Shown here: positions 5,386 through 6,307 of the stretch, piece by piece
Position numbering within the stretch: the stretch's first letter is position 1
Layout: the number at the start of each line of letters is the position of its first letter
Assembly (NCBI GenBank): GCA_020849155.1
Contig: JADLGU010000371.1
Location: forward strand, 1-6,307
Direction of reading: 5' to 3'
Length of the DNA: 6,307 nucleotides
Source: Rhodocyclaceae bacterium
Lineage (GTDB): Bacteria > Pseudomonadota > Gammaproteobacteria > Burkholderiales > Rhodocyclaceae
Notes under the pieces: generated by a model
Databases searched by the model: none
What the model was told of the DNA's origin: nothing
The model's input: the letters and a program-made list of their open reading frames with translations, nothing else
Translations under genes and position numbers: made by a program

Positions 5386-6307
5386 AACCGGCCAGCGGCA
5401 GGGTGAGGGTCAGCACGGCGCCGCCGTCCGGATGGTTGGCGGCCTTCAGCTGCCCGCGGTGGCGCTCGACGATGCCGTAGCTGATCGACAGCCCCAGGCC
5501 GGTGCCCTTGCCCACCGGCTTGGTGGTGAAGAAGGGATCGAAGACATGGCCGAGCGTGTCGGCCTGGAAGCCCGGGCCGTTGTCGCGGAAGGTGAGCAGC
5601 ACGCTGCGGGCGCGCAGCTCGGCGCGGATCTCCAGCCACGCGTCGGGCTGACGCTCGGTGCTGTCGATGGCGTTCTGCACCAGGTTCACCAGCACCTGCT
5701 GCATCTGGCCGGCGGAGCCGGAGACGCGGATCTCCGCCGGCGCCTCGACGGCCAACTGGATCTTCGAGCCGGAGGCCTTGACCACCCAGTGCACCGAGCG
5801 CTCCAGCACCTCGGCCAGGTTGAACACCTCCTCCTCGCCACGGTCCTGCGCCGAGAAGCGCTTGAGACCGGCGACGATGTCGCGCGTGCGCTCGGCGCCC
5901 TCGATGGTGCCGTCGATGAGCGGCTGCATGTCCTCGATCAGGCGGTCGATGCGCAGGCTCTTGCGCAGCTCGGCCAATTCCGCCGCGGACTTGCCGGCGT
6001 GGATGGCGTCGAGGTACTCGCGCATGCGGCCGCCGTAGCGCTGCAGGGCATACACGTTGCCGAGCACGAAGCTGATCGGGTTGTTGAGCTCGTGCGCCAC
6101 GCCGGCCACCAGGCGGCCGAGCGAGGCCATCTTCTCGGAGTGGATCAGCTGCTGCTGGGCGAGCTTCAAGTCCTCGTGCGCCTGGCGCAGCTGCTCGTAG
6201 GCGCGGCGCAGGTCGCCCACCGGGCGGCCGGTCATCACCATGCCGACGAACTTGCCCACCGGCGAGAGGCGCGGCGTGCAGTTCACCGCCACCGGCATCT
6301 CCGGCGC
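5384..6307 (-). CDS. Sensor histidine kinase, HupT/HoxJ-like (N-terminus beyond window)
   Basis: The 3' 307 codons of a PAS-histidine kinase; the frame is open to the right edge (APE precedes the Met at 6298), so the true start is outside. Numbering from that Met: residues 1-25 (VNCTPRLSPVGKFVGMVMTG) are the end of a PAS domain, 30-57 a coiled-coil linker, H-box GVAHELNNPISFVLGN with His69, N-box VQNAID (Asn209), DNGPGF (239-244), DPFFTTK (254-260) and GTGLGLSISYG (265-275). All catalytic boxes are intact. The H-box flank (ELNNPISFVLGNVYALQRY and REYLDAIHAG) resembles HupT/HoxJ kinases, which with a H2-sensing hydrogenase and the HupR/HoxA regulator control hydrogenase genes. The nickel permease downstream fits this. 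The general kinase call is certain; the HupT/HoxJ assignment is probable, other PAS-kinases being the alternative. Confidence 0.85.
   Translation of the reverse strand, partial: APEMPVAVNCTPRLSPVGKFVGMVMTGRPVGDLRRAYEQLRQAHEDLKLAQQQLIHSEKMASLGRLVAGVAHELNNPISFVLGNVYALQRYGGRMREYLDAIHAGKSAAELAELRKSLRIDRLIEDMQPLIDGTIEGAERTRDIVAGLKRFSAQDRGEEEVFNLAEVLERSVHWVVKASGSKIQLAVEAPAEIRVSGSAGQMQQVLVNLVQNAIDSTERQPDAWLEIRAELRARSVLLTFRDNGPGFQADTLGHVFDPFFTTKPVGKGTGLGLSISYGIVERHRGQLKAANHPDGGAVLTLTLPLAG

Overview
This 6.3 kb window is GC-rich bacterial DNA with dense coding and strong G/C preference at third codon positions. The mix of DnaB, a HupT/HoxJ-type sensor kinase, a NiCoT nickel/cobalt permease and a caspase-like protein suggests a betaproteobacterium, perhaps of the Rhodocyclales. 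That placement is inferred from family resemblance only, as no rRNA or other marker gene is present.

Layout, left to right. (1) Positions 1-413, minus strand: the N-terminal part of the replicative helicase gene dnaB, running off the left edge. It appears to lack about 50 residues of the N-terminal domain, in frame. (2) Positions 414-555: a divergent intergenic region with one perfect DnaA box and three weaker ones in a row. (3) Positions 556-723, plus: a 55-residue two-helix membrane protein. (4) Positions 741-2312, plus: an exported-looking caspase-like protein (peptidase C14). Its reading frame is interrupted once, by a TGA exactly where the catalytic cysteine of the family motif DACRDNPF belongs. 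The frame then stays open and conserved for 353 more codons. (5) Positions 2309-4357, minus: a FeoB-like metal transporter with an altered GTPase domain, meeting the caspase gene tail to tail at a shared CTAG. (6) Positions 4413-5222, minus: a NiCoT permease. (7) Positions 5223-5383: a structured intergenic region with promoter and operator candidates. (8) Positions 5384-6307, minus: the kinase half of a HupT/HoxJ-like histidine kinase, running off the right edge.

How the genes may work together: the right half (kinase, then NiCoT, then FeoB-like, all on the minus strand) resembles the flank of a [NiFe]-hydrogenase region, where a sensor kinase and nickel uptake serve the enzyme. The left half is a replication gene facing away from a small membrane protein plus caspase unit.

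The main point of interest is the TGA at the caspase catalytic position. A 7-bp hairpin with a G-starting loop begins 11 nt after it, the geometry of a bacterial SECIS element. It is either a selenocysteine caspase or a single-base nonsense change or sequencing error at the worst possible codon. The sequence alone cannot decide between these.
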